A stretch of 64,000 nt of DNA, from NCBI GenBank assembly GCA_021399445.1, contig JAJTUQ010000002.1:5146001-5210000 (forward strand). The letters are read 5' to 3'. Position 1 is the first letter of the stretch. Every line of letters starts with the position of its first letter. Shown piece by piece: positions 30,677 to 43,295 of this stretch. Source of the stretch: Xylogone sp. PMI_703. Its lineage: Eukaryota; Ascomycota; Leotiomycetes. The notes beneath the pieces were generated by a model, which worked only from the letters and a program-made list of their open reading frames with translations, was not told the origin of the DNA and did not search any database. The position numbers and the translations under genes were made by a program.

Positions 30677-33600
30677 ATGTCTTTACAGGTTAGCACCGCA
30701 TTTTCAACTTTCAAAGTTTCGTATCATTCTCCACGGACATATGTTGGGCTGGTTCAAGGTGACTATTTGCTTTCAAAGTTTTCCTTCGCGGATATTTATT
30801 CATACCGCTGGAAGGAGCAGTTGTCTGTGATATTTCGCCAATGGAATCTCATAAATTCGCTACTAATACTACTCTTCTCTGGATAAGAATGATCCTAATG
30901 TTAGCAGCTTTCTCATACATTGAACCCTATAACGTCACTTGAGTTTTATCGCTTGAAGAGTGGTCGTTTGGTCCTTCTTGCTGGAGAAGGTGGCTACCTT
31001 AAAGTCTTTGATTCCAAATCATCTGACTTAATTGGCCTCTATCGGATCTTTCAGTCTCAAGCAATTCATGGCATAGTTATCTCTGGCAGTTCGAGCAATG
31101 AAAATGAACTGGAAGTGGTCATTTGGGGCGGATCTTGCATCAGTCTCATTCGAGGTAGGATATGGGAATCGTTACTCTCAAAAACTCTCGGAGATATTAC
31201 AGATCTTGAGACCTCTATTTCAAATTGGATCTTAGATGTATCCCTATCACCAACGAACCATGACCGATGTAGCCTGATTACGGCAGACAATACACTCCTA
31301 CAAGCATGTATTGAAGCAGGGTCACAATCAGAAGTGGTCTGCTTGAGAACTTTGGATTCTCCGTCTAAATCCATGCTCTACTCAGCAAACGTTCTCTGGG
31401 AGACTGAATCAATAATCACTGTTGCTGCTGGTACGGTATTTGGCGAGATTATAGTGTGGGAATGTTCTATCTCCGAATCCGAAGCTACCTCAACAGCACA
31501 AGTATTCTACACCCTCGCTGGCCATGAAGGCTCTATATTTGGTGTGAGCATATCTTCCATAATTATGGACCAGGCAGGGAAATGTATGCGACTCCTGGCT
31601 AGTTGCAGTGATGACCGTACAATTAGAATCTGGGATGTGTCGAAGCCCACCAACTCATCTTCAGCTCCGGCCAGTCACAATCAACCGGCCTTAGCTCTTG
31701 CGAGAGAAACAGGCTTTGGAATGAATGATGTACATGTAAATGGAGAGCCAGAATTTGACCGCTGCTTAGGGATGGTTATGGGCCATGCTTCTAGGATATG
31801 GAACGTAAAGTTTCTTCAGCTTGATTCTGAATCCCTCCAAGTTCTGTCATTCGGGGAAGATTCCACGGCTCAGCACTGGTCTATGGATATGCAACCTGAC
31901 CGATCAAGTAGGAGCCTAAAGACGCTCACCCATATAGATACATTTGCATTTCATAGCGGCAAACATCTCTTTTCGTCAGCCATTCGGTATACAGGGCAGC
32001 CAAGTATCCTTGTTGCTACTGGTGGTGCAGACGGAAAGATATCATCTTATGCAGTTTCTCTAAAGAAAGCTGAGAATCCATATACCAAGCCGTCTGAGAT
32101 AGAAGCCCCGCAAGGCCAGAGTGCACACCATGGATCCCTATATCAATGGGAGCTGGACTTGGAAGAAGTACTGAGCTGCCTTCCTCCGAACACGTTATAT
32201 CAAATGACTCCAGAATCATTAGCAACCAAGATAGTGAGTGATATTACGTCTTCTAATCCAAGTGATATATCAAAAGAGCTACCGGCAAAGAAAGCCAAAA
32301 TCAAAAAGCCACCGAAAGATACTTTTAATAGATACGGGCTTGTGGCGGAAGACTTGATACTTGCAACGACAACCTTTGGACGCGTGTTAACTTGCAAACT
32401 TGGTACACATCTCCAATGGGAAGAATTAAACCTTCCAGAGCCACACGAGTCTAGTTTGAGGTCATATAGCGTTGTTAAAGGATTACCTGAGTCTGGGGTA
32501 GCCTTCGCAACTGGAACCAGTGGAAAGATTTTTGTGTATGAACAAGGTTCCACCGTTCAACTTGTAGGGGATATTGGAGCTAAGGTCACAGACATGTTTC
32601 CATTCGTGGGCTTACATGATATGAGTGTTTGCCTGTTAATTACTACTATAGGGGGAATGGTGGGGATCATATATCAATTTGATCGAAGAGATGAAGGAAG
32701 GCTGTTCCTTAAACAATCATTTACGGTTTCGTTACCTGAGAAGTTCATAGTCACAAGCGCCGGATATTGTGATGGGTTTATTATCCTCGGGTCAAGAAAG
32801 GGCTCTCTTGCTATCTACAAACCCAGTGTGCAAGCTGCAGCAGTCGCACTGTGGAAGGCAGATGCCGAGAATGGAGATGCTGTCACGTCGATAACGGCTA
32901 TAAAGACGCCATCCATGGGCGCCGATCCTGATAAAGCATATTTCCTCGTAACAGGTAAAAATGGTCTTTACTCGATTTTCTTACTCTCTGCTCGTGCAGG
33001 TAGTGAGTCGGAAATTTCAAGTCCTATTATAGTTCCAGTACATTTTGGTACACCCCCTTTTGGCCCTGTTATCGAAGCTGGTTGGTTCGAGGGTTCGGAG
33101 CTCTTCCTTTGTGGATTCAAGAGCAAAGATTTTGTAGTCTGGAATGAGACAAAGCAATGTGAAATTATCACTGTGAACTGCGGTAATGCTCATAGGAGTT
33201 TTGCCTACTCACATCTGAAAAATACTAACGGTGGAGGCTATTTCATCTATACTAAAGCTTCAAAATTACATATTCATTATCAGTCAACCTGCTCTCACAA
33301 CATAGTTAAACAGGGTGGCCATGGAAGGGAGATTAAAGCATGCGCTGTATCGTCCAGTGGAAGTTTCATGGCCACTGGCGCGGAAGATACAGCGATTCGA
33401 CTCTGGAGGTATCATAGAGGGACTACGAGTCTTGAGAAGAGATATGAGTGTCTTGCTGTGAGACAGCAGCATACAGCAGGAATACAGCATCTTCAATGGC
33501 ATGGCGATAATTACCTTTTCAGTAGCGGCGGTGTAGAAGAGTTTTATGTTTGGTCTATTACTCCAATTCCAGGCTTTGGGATTGGTACTGTGCGTGAAGC

Positions 33601-34447
33601 TAGTTGCCCTGACCAAAGTGAAGAGAAAGACTTGAGAATAATGAGCTTTGATATCACCGATGCACCCAAGGATATGCAATCAAAAGACGAGCAGGTTATG
33701 CTAATTAGTCTAGCTTATTCCGATTCTACAATTCGGACATATACTTATTGCAAAAGCAGTGGGTTTGTGTTGCTTGCAACTGGGAGATATACTGCTGCGT
33801 GCTTGATGCAGATTCAGAGTATAAAACTCTCTTCAAGTGAATTGAATCTCATTACAGCAGCTACGGATGGGAAGTTAACTATTTGGAGGATTCCTATCCC
33901 TAACTCTACCAACATTTTGGAATGGCAAATGGTGTCAGCGCATAAAATCCACCAGAACTCAATCAAATGCATGGATCTCGTTACCCTTGATCATGGAAAA
34001 TGTATTGCAGTTGCTACAGGAGGTGATGACAACGGTTTAGGAATCACGGTATACAAATCTGCAGACATTGGTTCACCAACCGCTGCTCCTTCTAGAATCT
34101 TACTACGATCAGCTCACGCAGCTGCTATTACTGGACTCTGTTGTCTATTAAAATCCGATTCTATAAACAAAAGTCAAGGGCTGGAATTTGAGATCGCCAC
34201 CTCAAGTAATGACCAACAAGTCAAAACATGGACCGTCAAACTGAATGATTGTAGTCTTGATAGACATGGCGAAGACAGAGAGCAGACTATTGTCCTTCGC
34301 AAATTAGGTGATGCATTTACAACCATTGCTGACGTTGGGGACATGTCAGTAATGGACCGACTGGATGGGATAAATCAGGCTGAAAACTGGGAAATTTTGG
34401 TGGTGGGGAATGGCATGGATATATGGAACGTTGGGATGAACACGTAA
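30677..34447 (+). CDS. WD40 protein, WDR6/Rtt10 (Trm734) family
   Basis: In yeast, Rtt10/Trm734 partners with the methyltransferase Trm7 to 2'-O-methylate tRNA position 34, and it also affects endosomal recycling (family knowledge). The model is exon 30677-30688 (12 nt, MSLQ) and exon 30905-34447, with a 216-nt intron (GTTAGC...GTTAG), giving 1184 aa. The large exon has no ATG at its start, so a short first exon is required; the chosen ATG has AAA before it. The sequence shows LNPITSLEFYRLKSGRLVLLAGE, then many WD repeats (for example LAGHEGSIFGVS, SDDRTIRIWDV, MGHASRIWNVKF, GAEDTAIRLWRY), IHGIVIS near the N-terminus, and a KKAKIKK basic patch near residue 460. Length fits the family (about 1000-1200). 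Confidence 0.88.
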
Positions 34448-34989
34448 CTGTTGGGAAGGATTGGAGTGACAATAAGCTTTTCCATAAGATGTTACGAGCC
34501 TCGGTTCTCCCAGCTCTTAAAGCATATGAAGAGTTCCGTACATCATAAGCTCACCTAGCTAGTGTTGGGATATACAGCATACTTGCTCGAATTGATAGAC
34601 CAGTGACTACTACCATCCGCATTTGGTCTTGACAAAGTAATTTTTGATTTATTATAGCAATGACCAGGGCTATGCAGAAGTAGCGATGACGTCCTTGGCA
34701 CCAAATTTATCGATAACCCGATAAGGAAAAGTTCCAAGTACCTTTACGCAACGCGCGTTTTACATTTTTGGAACTTCAAATATACGTCTTATATATATTT
34801 ATCTGTGGCATTTAAAGGTAGAGTTCCCTTCATCAGTCACTACTTATATATACCGAATCCTTAGAATCTCTAGAATATATCCCTGGACTGGTAGCCTATA
34901 TAGAAACAGCGGTCTATATCTCACCCCAGAAAGCTAGCATATATGCAAGTACAGGATCCACTATTACAAAGCCAGCGTTCGGTCGAGCC
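34448..34989. other. Spacer between the WDR6-like and hydrolase genes
   Basis: AT-rich with TATATATATTTA near 34790 and TATATATACC near 34845, possible promoter elements of the plus-strand hydrolase gene. No ORF is supported. Confidence 0.45.
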
Positions 34990-36621
34990 ATGATAGGAAC
35001 TTCAAGAGTTGAGTATCTGTTTATACGGCTCTGCATTGTATTTCTACATTACATAGCGCCGGTCTCTGTCCTCTACTGTACTGCAAACATCATCTTCCGT
35101 CCATATTTCAACTCTCCGACTTTCCATGTCCCTGCAATTCTAGAGATTTTCTTTATCTCAGAAGCACTCTTCTATTTATGTTTCTATGTTCCCTATAATA
35201 TATACCTTCAAGCAGAGGCTACCCACCCACCAGCACCGACGCGGGAGGAGCGAAGGGAGCTATTCACTCGCTGCACAGAGAATATTGAAAATGTAGAGAC
35301 ATATCTACGAAAATGGTTTATGGGAGCTCCACTAGAAGACATTCGAAAGGAGAACTTGAAGGAATTCTTTTTATGGGCTTTTTGGAATAGAGGTGGGGAG
35401 CCAGGAAACGATGACGAAGAGCTAGAGGAATATATATGCCTGACAGAGAAGCAGCTGGGTAAGAAGATTGAGGAGGGAAGAGGGAGTGCTGTTGCTTTGC
35501 GCTTGACGCTTGATCCAGTGGATATGCTTCATCGTAGCTTGACCTGGTACTTGGTATGTTCTATCCTCATATGGCTCCTCTTTTTGAGATACTGCTGGCT
35601 GACTGTGTGCTAGTGTGTTGGATTTGTAGATTTTCTGACACATGTTATGCTTGCGTACCATGGCTTTCACTTCTATCGAATATCCCTAAAGGAATCTCTC
35701 GGCATTTTCCCCTTCCGGCCTCAAACGCTTCTCACAAACCATCGTTCTCCAGCAAAATACACTAACTATTGGTACCGAGAACACACATCAAAAGATAAAC
35801 TACCAATTCTCTTTATCCACGGAATTGGTATCGGCCTTTTCCCCTACGCCAGCTTCCTTGCCGAACTGAACTCAACATCAGGCGTCGAATCAGCCAATCC
35901 AAACGACCAAGTCGGCATAATAGCCATAGAGATCCTCCCAGTCTCATTCAGGATAACTCACCAGCCTCTCAACCGCCATGAGATGTGTCACGAGATTGAT
36001 CAAATCCTCCAGAAACACTTCCCTCCGACTCAGAAGTTCGTCCTAGTCTCCCACTCCTATGGCTCAGTAGTCAGCACGCATCTCCTGAAATATGCTCCAT
36101 CCATCACACCGCGTATCGATTCGGTCATGCTCATTGATCCAGTTACCATTCTGCTCCATCTTCCGGATGTGGCGTATAACTTCACGCGCAGGAAGCCCAT
36201 CATGGCGAATGAACATCAACTGCATTACTTCGCGAGCATGGATATTGGCGTCAGTCATACACTTAGTAGACACTTCTTTTGGAGCGAAAATATTCTCTGG
36301 AAAGAGGACTTGGAAGGGAAGAAAGTCACGGTATGCCTTGCGGAGAGAGATCTAATCGTTGACACGGCTGCTGTGGGAAGATACTTAAGTGGGGAGATGA
36401 GGAGTCAATATAGTGATAATTTGACGCAGGGGGAGGGAAGGAAAGCAAAGCAGACAAACGAGGAGCTAGAAGGTGGTGAGGCATGGAAGTCACGCCCCTG
36501 GAAAGGGACCGGGATTGATATCTTTTGGTTTAAAGACATAGATCACGCCCAGGTTTTTGATTCCCCAGAGAAGCGTGCAACTCTCATTAGAGCGCTTCAG
36601 GTTTACTGTAGAAGTAATTAG
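34990..36621 (+). CDS. Membrane-anchored alpha/beta hydrolase
   Basis: Exons are 34990-35553 and 35614-36621, with a 60-nt intron (GTATGT...GCTAG), giving 523 aa. Splicing rebuilds TWYLCVGFVDFLTHVMLAYHGF. Two hydrophobic segments near residues 8-35 and 48-70 suggest a membrane anchor. The C-terminal half is an alpha/beta hydrolase: oxyanion HGIGIGLFPY, nucleophile elbow SHSYGS (about residue 335), a likely acid in ERDLIVD, and His in DIDHAQVF near 500. This matches an uncharacterised fungal hydrolase family; the substrate (perhaps a lipid) is unknown. It converges with a different alpha/beta hydrolase at 36937-38488; the two are not close copies. Confidence 0.85.
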
Positions 36622-36936
36622 AGACGTTTGTTGAGATACCCTGAGCTTTGTTGTAGAGGTTAGCTAAAGAAGGAGAGTTTAGATTGAATTTTGTCATGCT
36701 TTGCTGTAGACAACGATTTCATCGAGTTTGGAAATGAGCATCACCAATTGTGTAAGGTATTCTGTTTATCATGCAGGAAGGTCAAGGCGATAAATCATTC
36801 GATTTGTATAGTCATTGTATCTCATATGGTCATCTTACCCAGCACCAGCCTGAACACCATTCACCGACGCTCATAAAATCAAAGTAGTCTTAGTCCCAGC
36901 CTGTTCCAAACTCCTGACCAGATAGCCTTCTTAACT
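36622..36936. other. Convergent 3' spacer between two hydrolases
   Basis: Shared 3' region of the two convergent alpha/beta-hydrolase genes. No other feature is evident. Confidence 0.5.
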
Positions 36937-38488
36937 TCATAAATCCTTAACAAAATCTCTAACCTCACGCCTCAAAACACCTAGGGCGTCCTTATCATGC
37001 CAGAAATGCCCTGCACTTTGAACCTCCACATAAGAGAATCCGTTCTTAGTCCCACGCCTGCTGCTGACTCCTTCGGATGTATGTCGCATATGTTCGTGGT
37101 CAGCTTCATTCTCGCTATCCGATTTACCGACGCAAGCTATGCTGGCACTCGCAAGTCGCTCAGCCCAGGCGCGATACTTTTTCACCGCACTAAATCCATC
37201 ATCGTCGCCAAATAAGGCTAAGGTAGGGTTAATTACTAATTTTGTATCTTCTGGTGCGAGACCCTGTTGTTTTGCCCGAGCTGTAATCGAAGATAGCTGG
37301 CTGATTTTGGAGTCCCATAAGGTGAGGAAGGAGCCAGTTATTCCTTGAGGAGGTGATATAAGGAGGTATGCAGTTTGGAAGAGTTTGTCATCCAAATTTC
37401 CAAGGCCTTCTGCGTCATGTTCTTCTTTTGTTATACCTGTCCTCCGTACCGCAATTGGAGACCGAGGTTCATCCTTGCGGGTTCTAATATGTAGAGGTAG
37501 CTCTTGGTGCTTGGATTCAGACCTGTTATGTTTTGCTATGCTCCTCACCCGATCAAGACTTCTTCTGATCGGGGAGTCAATAGAAAACGATCTTCTCCCT
37601 CCCTCCATCTCTTTGCTTTCTTTGCCACCGTATCTCACACCACCGTTTACTTTTCGTGTTGGACTACCACTGTTGGATCCTGGGTCAATATCCGTCATCG
37701 ATCCTCTTTCCTTCCCCGGAGAATTCAATTGAGGTGGCGATTGGGGCTGAAGGAGAGATAGATAATGCTCAAATATAAAATCATTCTGCTGTAACGCAAG
37801 AGTCTTGGCTCGAAGTGTGATTTCGGACTGCGGGGAGCCTGGGGTAGTAGACGAGTTGAGAATATTATGTATGAAAGATCTCGTAATTGGAGGGAGAGAA
37901 GCAGCTAAAAGCGCACCATAGGAGTATCCTCCAACTAATAACAGTTGAGGATCACTCTCGCGACGCTCAGAGCGCTTATTTTGCTCAGAACTAGAACGTT
38001 GATTCCGACTGGTTTGTAGGTCTTCAAGAGTAGGAATCCGAAGGTAATGCATGTAATGTACCAAGAACCCAATTACAGACATAAAATCATTCCTCTCGGG
38101 TTTTGAGGACCATGACGTTCGTCCTTTTGACTGTCCTGCTCCTCTACCATCATGCCATTGATGTAAGCTTTTCTTACTTTTTTCAGACTATCAATTTCCA
38201 ACAAGTAAATATGAAATATAGTTCTCACCTAAAGTTAAATGTTGCAACAATGAATCCTTCCCTTAAGATCCCTGCACCGATGATCCCTACCACAGGGTCA
38301 TCATAGCATCCCCCAAGCGGGGCATATGGATGTGCAAGGATAGCAACCTTTTTCTTCCATGGATCAGAAATATCTGAATACTTTGAGGGAGTGAGGCATG
38401 CTGGATGATATATCCTACAATCCAAAATAGTGTTGTCGTGAAGAGAAGGGAGCGTGAATGACAATGTTGGCTGTGGTAGATATGACAT
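36937..38488 (-). CDS. Alpha/beta hydrolase with long low-complexity insertion
   Basis: Minus-strand exons are 38488-38229 and 38143-36937, with an 85-nt intron, giving 488 aa. Splicing rebuilds TFNFRGAGQSKGRTSW, the typical NFRGxGxSxG turn of this hydrolase group. The fold is marked by AHPYAPLGG (oxyanion), GGYSYGALLAA with nucleophile Ser161, FGDDDGF (acid) and SAGHFWHD (His) near the C-terminus. Between the nucleophile and the acid, roughly residues 215-335, sits a Ser/Arg/Pro-rich region (RRSFSIDSPIRRS and similar) that looks disordered and phosphorylatable. This is a conserved fungal family without a known substrate; a thioesterase- or acylpeptidase-like activity is possible but not shown. 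Confidence 0.84.
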
Positions 38489-39297
38489 GGTGAAGGAGTA
38501 GGTAGCGGGGTTACGGCGAAATGGAACCTATAGATTGTGAAAGGTATGACTTCCGAGTTAGTGAGTAGTCATTCTGATATAAATTGTCATAAACGACATG
38601 TACAAGCAGGAAGAGTTGTAGAAAAATGCATAGTTGGACGAGTCAAAATATAAATGCTATGGTCTAGAACTGCGCCAAACTGATGGTTGTCATTTGCCGG
38701 AGTAAGGCGAGGCAGCGCAAGGCTGTACAAGTGAGTAACCGATGGGCCAATCAGAGGGTCCAAAGATATCGCATGTGAAATTGGCGGAAGCCTTGCGTGC
38801 TTAGCCTTATGATGTCACATGAGACAGCTTGGGAGTGCTAAGTCTTGTGAAGGGGGGAAGATTCACGTTCATTAATTAGTCTGGAGAATTTTGGAATATG
38901 ATTTGAGGTCACATAATGAGGGTTGTCGTTGATTCTAGTCCGTCAAGGATGCATACTAGGAAGCTCATGAAGACGATTTTACTCAAGCCACATCATATGA
39001 ATGGGGAGACGCTACATCAACAGTAGGACACTACTATAGAACCTGGAGCTTTCATTTGAATCGCATTTCCTCTATAAACTATGACGACCGACAGATGAAC
39101 AGCAAAATCCAACTCGCTCTCGCGTGTTCTGCTTCAAATCCACGCATGAATTGACCTGTAAGTTCTGCAATCGTAAAAATATCCACTAGGAACTACCCCG
39201 CAGATAAAGTTAATCCAACTAGTGCTCTCTTCAATTTGGTCGAAAGACAGGAGCAACTAGACTTGGTAAATTCTTCGAGCCCACTAAGGTTAAGAGT
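38489..39297. other. Spacer between pyruvate kinase and the hydrolase
   Basis: 809 bp holding the pyruvate kinase 3' region and the hydrolase promoter, both minus strand. No ORF, RNA gene or repeat is supported. Confidence 0.5.
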
Positions 39298-41006
39298 TTA
39301 ATCTAACTGACCAATGCCAAGATGCTCAGGTTCGGCCTTGATTACTCGGAGACTGGAGTATTGTTAGCACAAGGAGGATTAGAAAGCAACACGAGGGATT
39401 CCACTTACGTATTGGTGTTACCCATACCACCTTTCCAGCCCTGAACAACTACAACTGTCTCTCCCTTAACAAGAACGCCAAGTTTCATTGCCTCTACGAT
39501 ACCCCATTTGATTCTGCGGTCGACATCCTCTTGCCAGTTAACCTTGGTGAAATCAGGCTTTTGCTCAGGGAACAGGAATGGATATACGCCACGGTACAAG
39601 TGAGCAAATCGAGAGGCGGTAGCGTTCCTGGTGACCATGAAAATAGGGGCGACTGGTCGATACTTAGAAAGAAGGCGGGCACTGTCGCCGCTAGTAGAGA
39701 GGACCAAGATAGCGCCAGCGTTCATGTCCAAGCTAGCTCGCACGGCTGCCATAGCGCAGGATTCGACAATACTAACGGGCCTGGTGACGAGATTACAAAG
39801 CTCTTCGAAGTGAGCAATGTACGCAATAGTGTTCTCCGCCTTCAAACAGGTCTCGGACATCTCTCTTACTGCTTCGCATGGGTAACTGCCTTTAGCAGTC
39901 TCTCCAGAAAGCATAACACAGTCTGCTCCATCGGTGACTGCATTACCAACGTCGCTAATCTCAGCTCGGGTAGGGCGAGGGTTATAGATCATAGACTCAA
40001 GCATCTGAGTTGCGCAAATAACAGGCTTGCCGGCGATGTTACACATAGCAATCATCTTCTTCTGTGCTGCAAACACTTCTGCAGCTGGGATCTCAATACC
40101 TAAGTCACCACGAGCAACCATGACACCGTCGGTTTCCTTGAGAATTTCGGCAAAGTTGTTGAGGCCTTGTCGGTTCTCAATCTTGGCGATGACTTGGATA
40201 CCTTTGCCATCCTCTCCGAGGACCTCGCGGATAGCCTTGATATCCTCACCACGTCGGATGAATGATGCGAAAATCATATCAACATTGTTCTTCACACCAA
40301 ATCGTAGATCGGCCTTATCTTTCTCGGAAAGGGCAGGGAGATCAACGTCAGTGTTAGGAAGGTTGACACCCTTCTTGGAAGAGATTTTGCCATTGTTTCG
40401 GGCTCGGACGCGAATGGTCTTATCATCTGGAATAGACAGGACATCAAAGGCGAGAACACCATCGTCAACGTAGATGATACGGCCTGGTTCAATAACCTTG
40501 GTAATGTTCGCGTAGTCGACAAACCTTTGAGCAGAAAATGTAAGATTGAGGCGCCGACTAAAATAAAGGTGGAGAGATTCCAGGACTTACATGTTCTTAT
40601 CGTCGCAAGCCGTAGCATACTTCTCGTCGGTGGTGATATTCAGCTCTGTACCCGCGGAAATTGGAATATCGACATCACCAGCAGTGTTACCGGTTCTAAT
40701 CTCAGGACCCTTTGTATCTAGTGCAATGGCAATCTGACGGCCTTTCTGCACCCTCTCAGCCTCACGGGCATTGTCAATGACAGATTGGTGGTACTCGTAA
40801 GAGCCGTGAGAAAAGTTCATGCGGACAACGTTGAGACCGGCCGTGCGAAGCTTGTTGATAGCCTCAACGGAGTTTGTCTTTGGGCCGATCGTGCAGATGA
40901 TAGAAGTGCGACGGTAGTTCTTCGCTGGGGTAAAATCGGTGTTGAGCTGGCTCAACCATTCGACTTTTGTCGAGCCCGAACTGAGATGATCCATTGCAGT
41001 CGCCAT
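39298..41006 (-). CDS. PYK1: Pyruvate kinase
   Basis: Last step of glycolysis: phosphoenolpyruvate + ADP to pyruvate + ATP. Minus-strand exons are 41006-40591, 40524-39409 and 39352-39298, with introns of 66 and 56 nt, giving 528 aa, the fungal norm. Visible motifs are [40 protein letters not shown], the signature [13 protein letters not shown] with catalytic Lys253, [36 protein letters not shown] and the C-terminal allosteric region ending [20 protein letters not shown]. The last exon (55 nt) supplies the end of the protein. Codon choice looks biased toward C-ending codons, consistent with high expression. Confidence 0.98.
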
Positions 41007-43295
41007 GGTGAACGGTAGTTGGGGTGGGAGAAACTTGGAGAGATAATGTAGTCGGGCACAAAGATGGGATTGCCACTAGAGAGGTAGTGGCCGGGATAGA
41101 TTCGCAGAGGAAGTGACGGTCGCAGGTTCTCTATATAAAGGAGTCAGGTTAGTATAATCTCAACGTTGGAATTATATATGGTGGGGTGGTTTGCATCTAA
41201 ACTGAGGTGACTTCGGCGAGGGTAAAACAAAAAAGCAAATACAGAAAGACAGCAATTGCAATTCAGAGCACGAAGAGGAATCTACTGTTGCTAAATAGAT
41301 AGATCAAAAAGTTCCAACGTACCGGAGTCCGAGCTGATGGTCTACGCAGAAAATTCGCTCAACAGAGCGGCAGCTTTGCAGGAAATCTCCCCCTCCAGAA
41401 AACCCCCACCGTCAGAAACCACACGTTGGGCAGGACACCGGTGTGAATGGAGCTTGGTCTTGCCATCTTGGCTTATTCCGCCCACTGCACTCGCTTATCT
41501 CAGAAGAACCCTTTTCACGTGATCGACTCACTGCTTAGCACGTGATGATCGTTCGTCTGCGAAAGGCGGTGACCCGTGCATCTTTCGGACCTTTCGATAT
41601 CGCGCGGAATCGATAAGACAATAATAGCGACGATACTCACTTACCTTTTTCATCTCATAAACGGAAAAGTAACACTTACCTTTCTTCTCGCACCTACCTC
41701 CAACTTATCGAAGGACAGGTTCCTCAACAAGCGCAAACATGGTGGTCAGTTCCATCCCTCAGCAGCCTGCGAGTCGTTTACAGACCTGAAACCTAATGGA
41801 CTCAGTTTCTCAACTTACTGACATTTGGTTTATGGGGAAAGCTCGGAAGATTAACTCACTATGCATTTGATGCTGTCCTAAGTATGCTCCCCTTTGTAGA
41901 ATGAAATTTTTGATGAAACGCAGAGAGCTGACCACACACTGTAGTTTCCACTATCCTTGCCGGGATGAAGCGCTCAACAGGTTTAACGTACGTCGACCGT
42001 TCTCTTTTTCTCTACTCCGTATGATACCAGCGACAACCACTTGGCTACAGTCGCTAGCAGCGAACATGATCCTTGGAAGAGTCGGCATGGCTAACATACC
42101 CCATCCTGCGGGACACTAGACCCAGTTTGAAGAAGAACGCCATTTCAGAAAACAAAGACATTAACGTCTGGATCGAGAAATACCTCGGAGTTGGCGAATG
42201 GGTGATGGATCAATCCGTAGCCATTGCAGGCTCAAGTGGATGGTTTGAGAGAAGACGATAGAAGCCCCAAGGTCCAGCCAGCCAGTCGCAGGACCTAGGA
42301 GAGTAGGAGAAAGTGATCCAAAGAAAAAAAATTCATACCCTGGAGACTCTTCAGGAAAGAGTGCAGAAACGCGGAATAGAGACACATGTTGGAGTAACTG
42401 GCGTCCTTGAAGCGGTATCTGACCTCGGTCGGGATTTAGGCTACATCGCCATGTATTGCTTGCGCACAATCAGTTTGGTTTTTAGGCCCATGGACTTTTC
42501 TGTTGTATTGCAGTCTCTCCAATCATACAAATTCAGACACAAATAAAGGAAGCACTCATAGCGAAAGAATATATTCAAGTCTCTGGCCAAAACAAGAAAT
42601 TTCAACATGCTCATTTGTGCGATGCGGGAGGTGACTCCTGTAAACTTCCCTTCCTCCGCTGAACATGACCGAGGCACCGAAAACTTCCGAGCGTCGGCAT
42701 TTGATAGAATCACGTGTGTTCCCTCCTTCCATTGACGAATGAACTTTGAACATTATTCTACGTTACTTTGGTAAATCTTCTCCATTTTTCTTAGTATTAG
42801 TCATATTGCTTCTTTGTTCAAAGGAATTACATAATTATGCATATTGTGGGACTCGATGACGCTCATAGAGAGTGCCGATGCCTACGTCGGATTATTGATC
42901 TGGTGTAGAGAAATTATATATCCGTTTTGATAAAGGATCCGCCATGGAAGGGAGAACGGGAAACAAAGATGCTCTATAACGCGTCCTCAGTGAGAGAATA
43001 GCCTTAAGAATGGCCTATAGTAATGTGCTCTTGGTGTTTTGCTTAGACTACTGACCAGTAAATTTCGATTTCATGGTGACAGAGTCATCTAGCAGGGTCT
43101 GGGGATGATCTCCTGACATCAACCAACCAATAATGGCTAGTATTGTTGTCTGTCCAAGCCAGGACGTTTGCTCAATGATGTTCCAATATAACACCAGCCT
43201 CAATAAAAGATATATGGTCCCGCCTTTCTATACTCACATCAAAATAAGTTGAAACCAATATCATTATTTCTACATATTATCTATATATCTTTCGG
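41007..43295. other. 2.3-kb intergenic region upstream of pyruvate kinase
   Basis: Contains the pyruvate kinase promoter (a TATATAAA-like motif at about 41132-41139, some 125 bp from the ATG) and a long stretch with only short, unconvincing ORFs. Around 41640-42000 there is a CT-rich leader-like segment, an ATG followed by a possible GTCAGT donor, and AG acceptors, which could be an untranslated or very short-ORF transcript. No product could be assembled. Confidence 0.4.

Noticed and set aside
41901..41935. Possible C/D-box snoRNA (TGATGAA followed by CTGA)
   Set aside because: The boxes are only about 10 nt apart and no partner box at 60-100 nt with a terminal stem was found.
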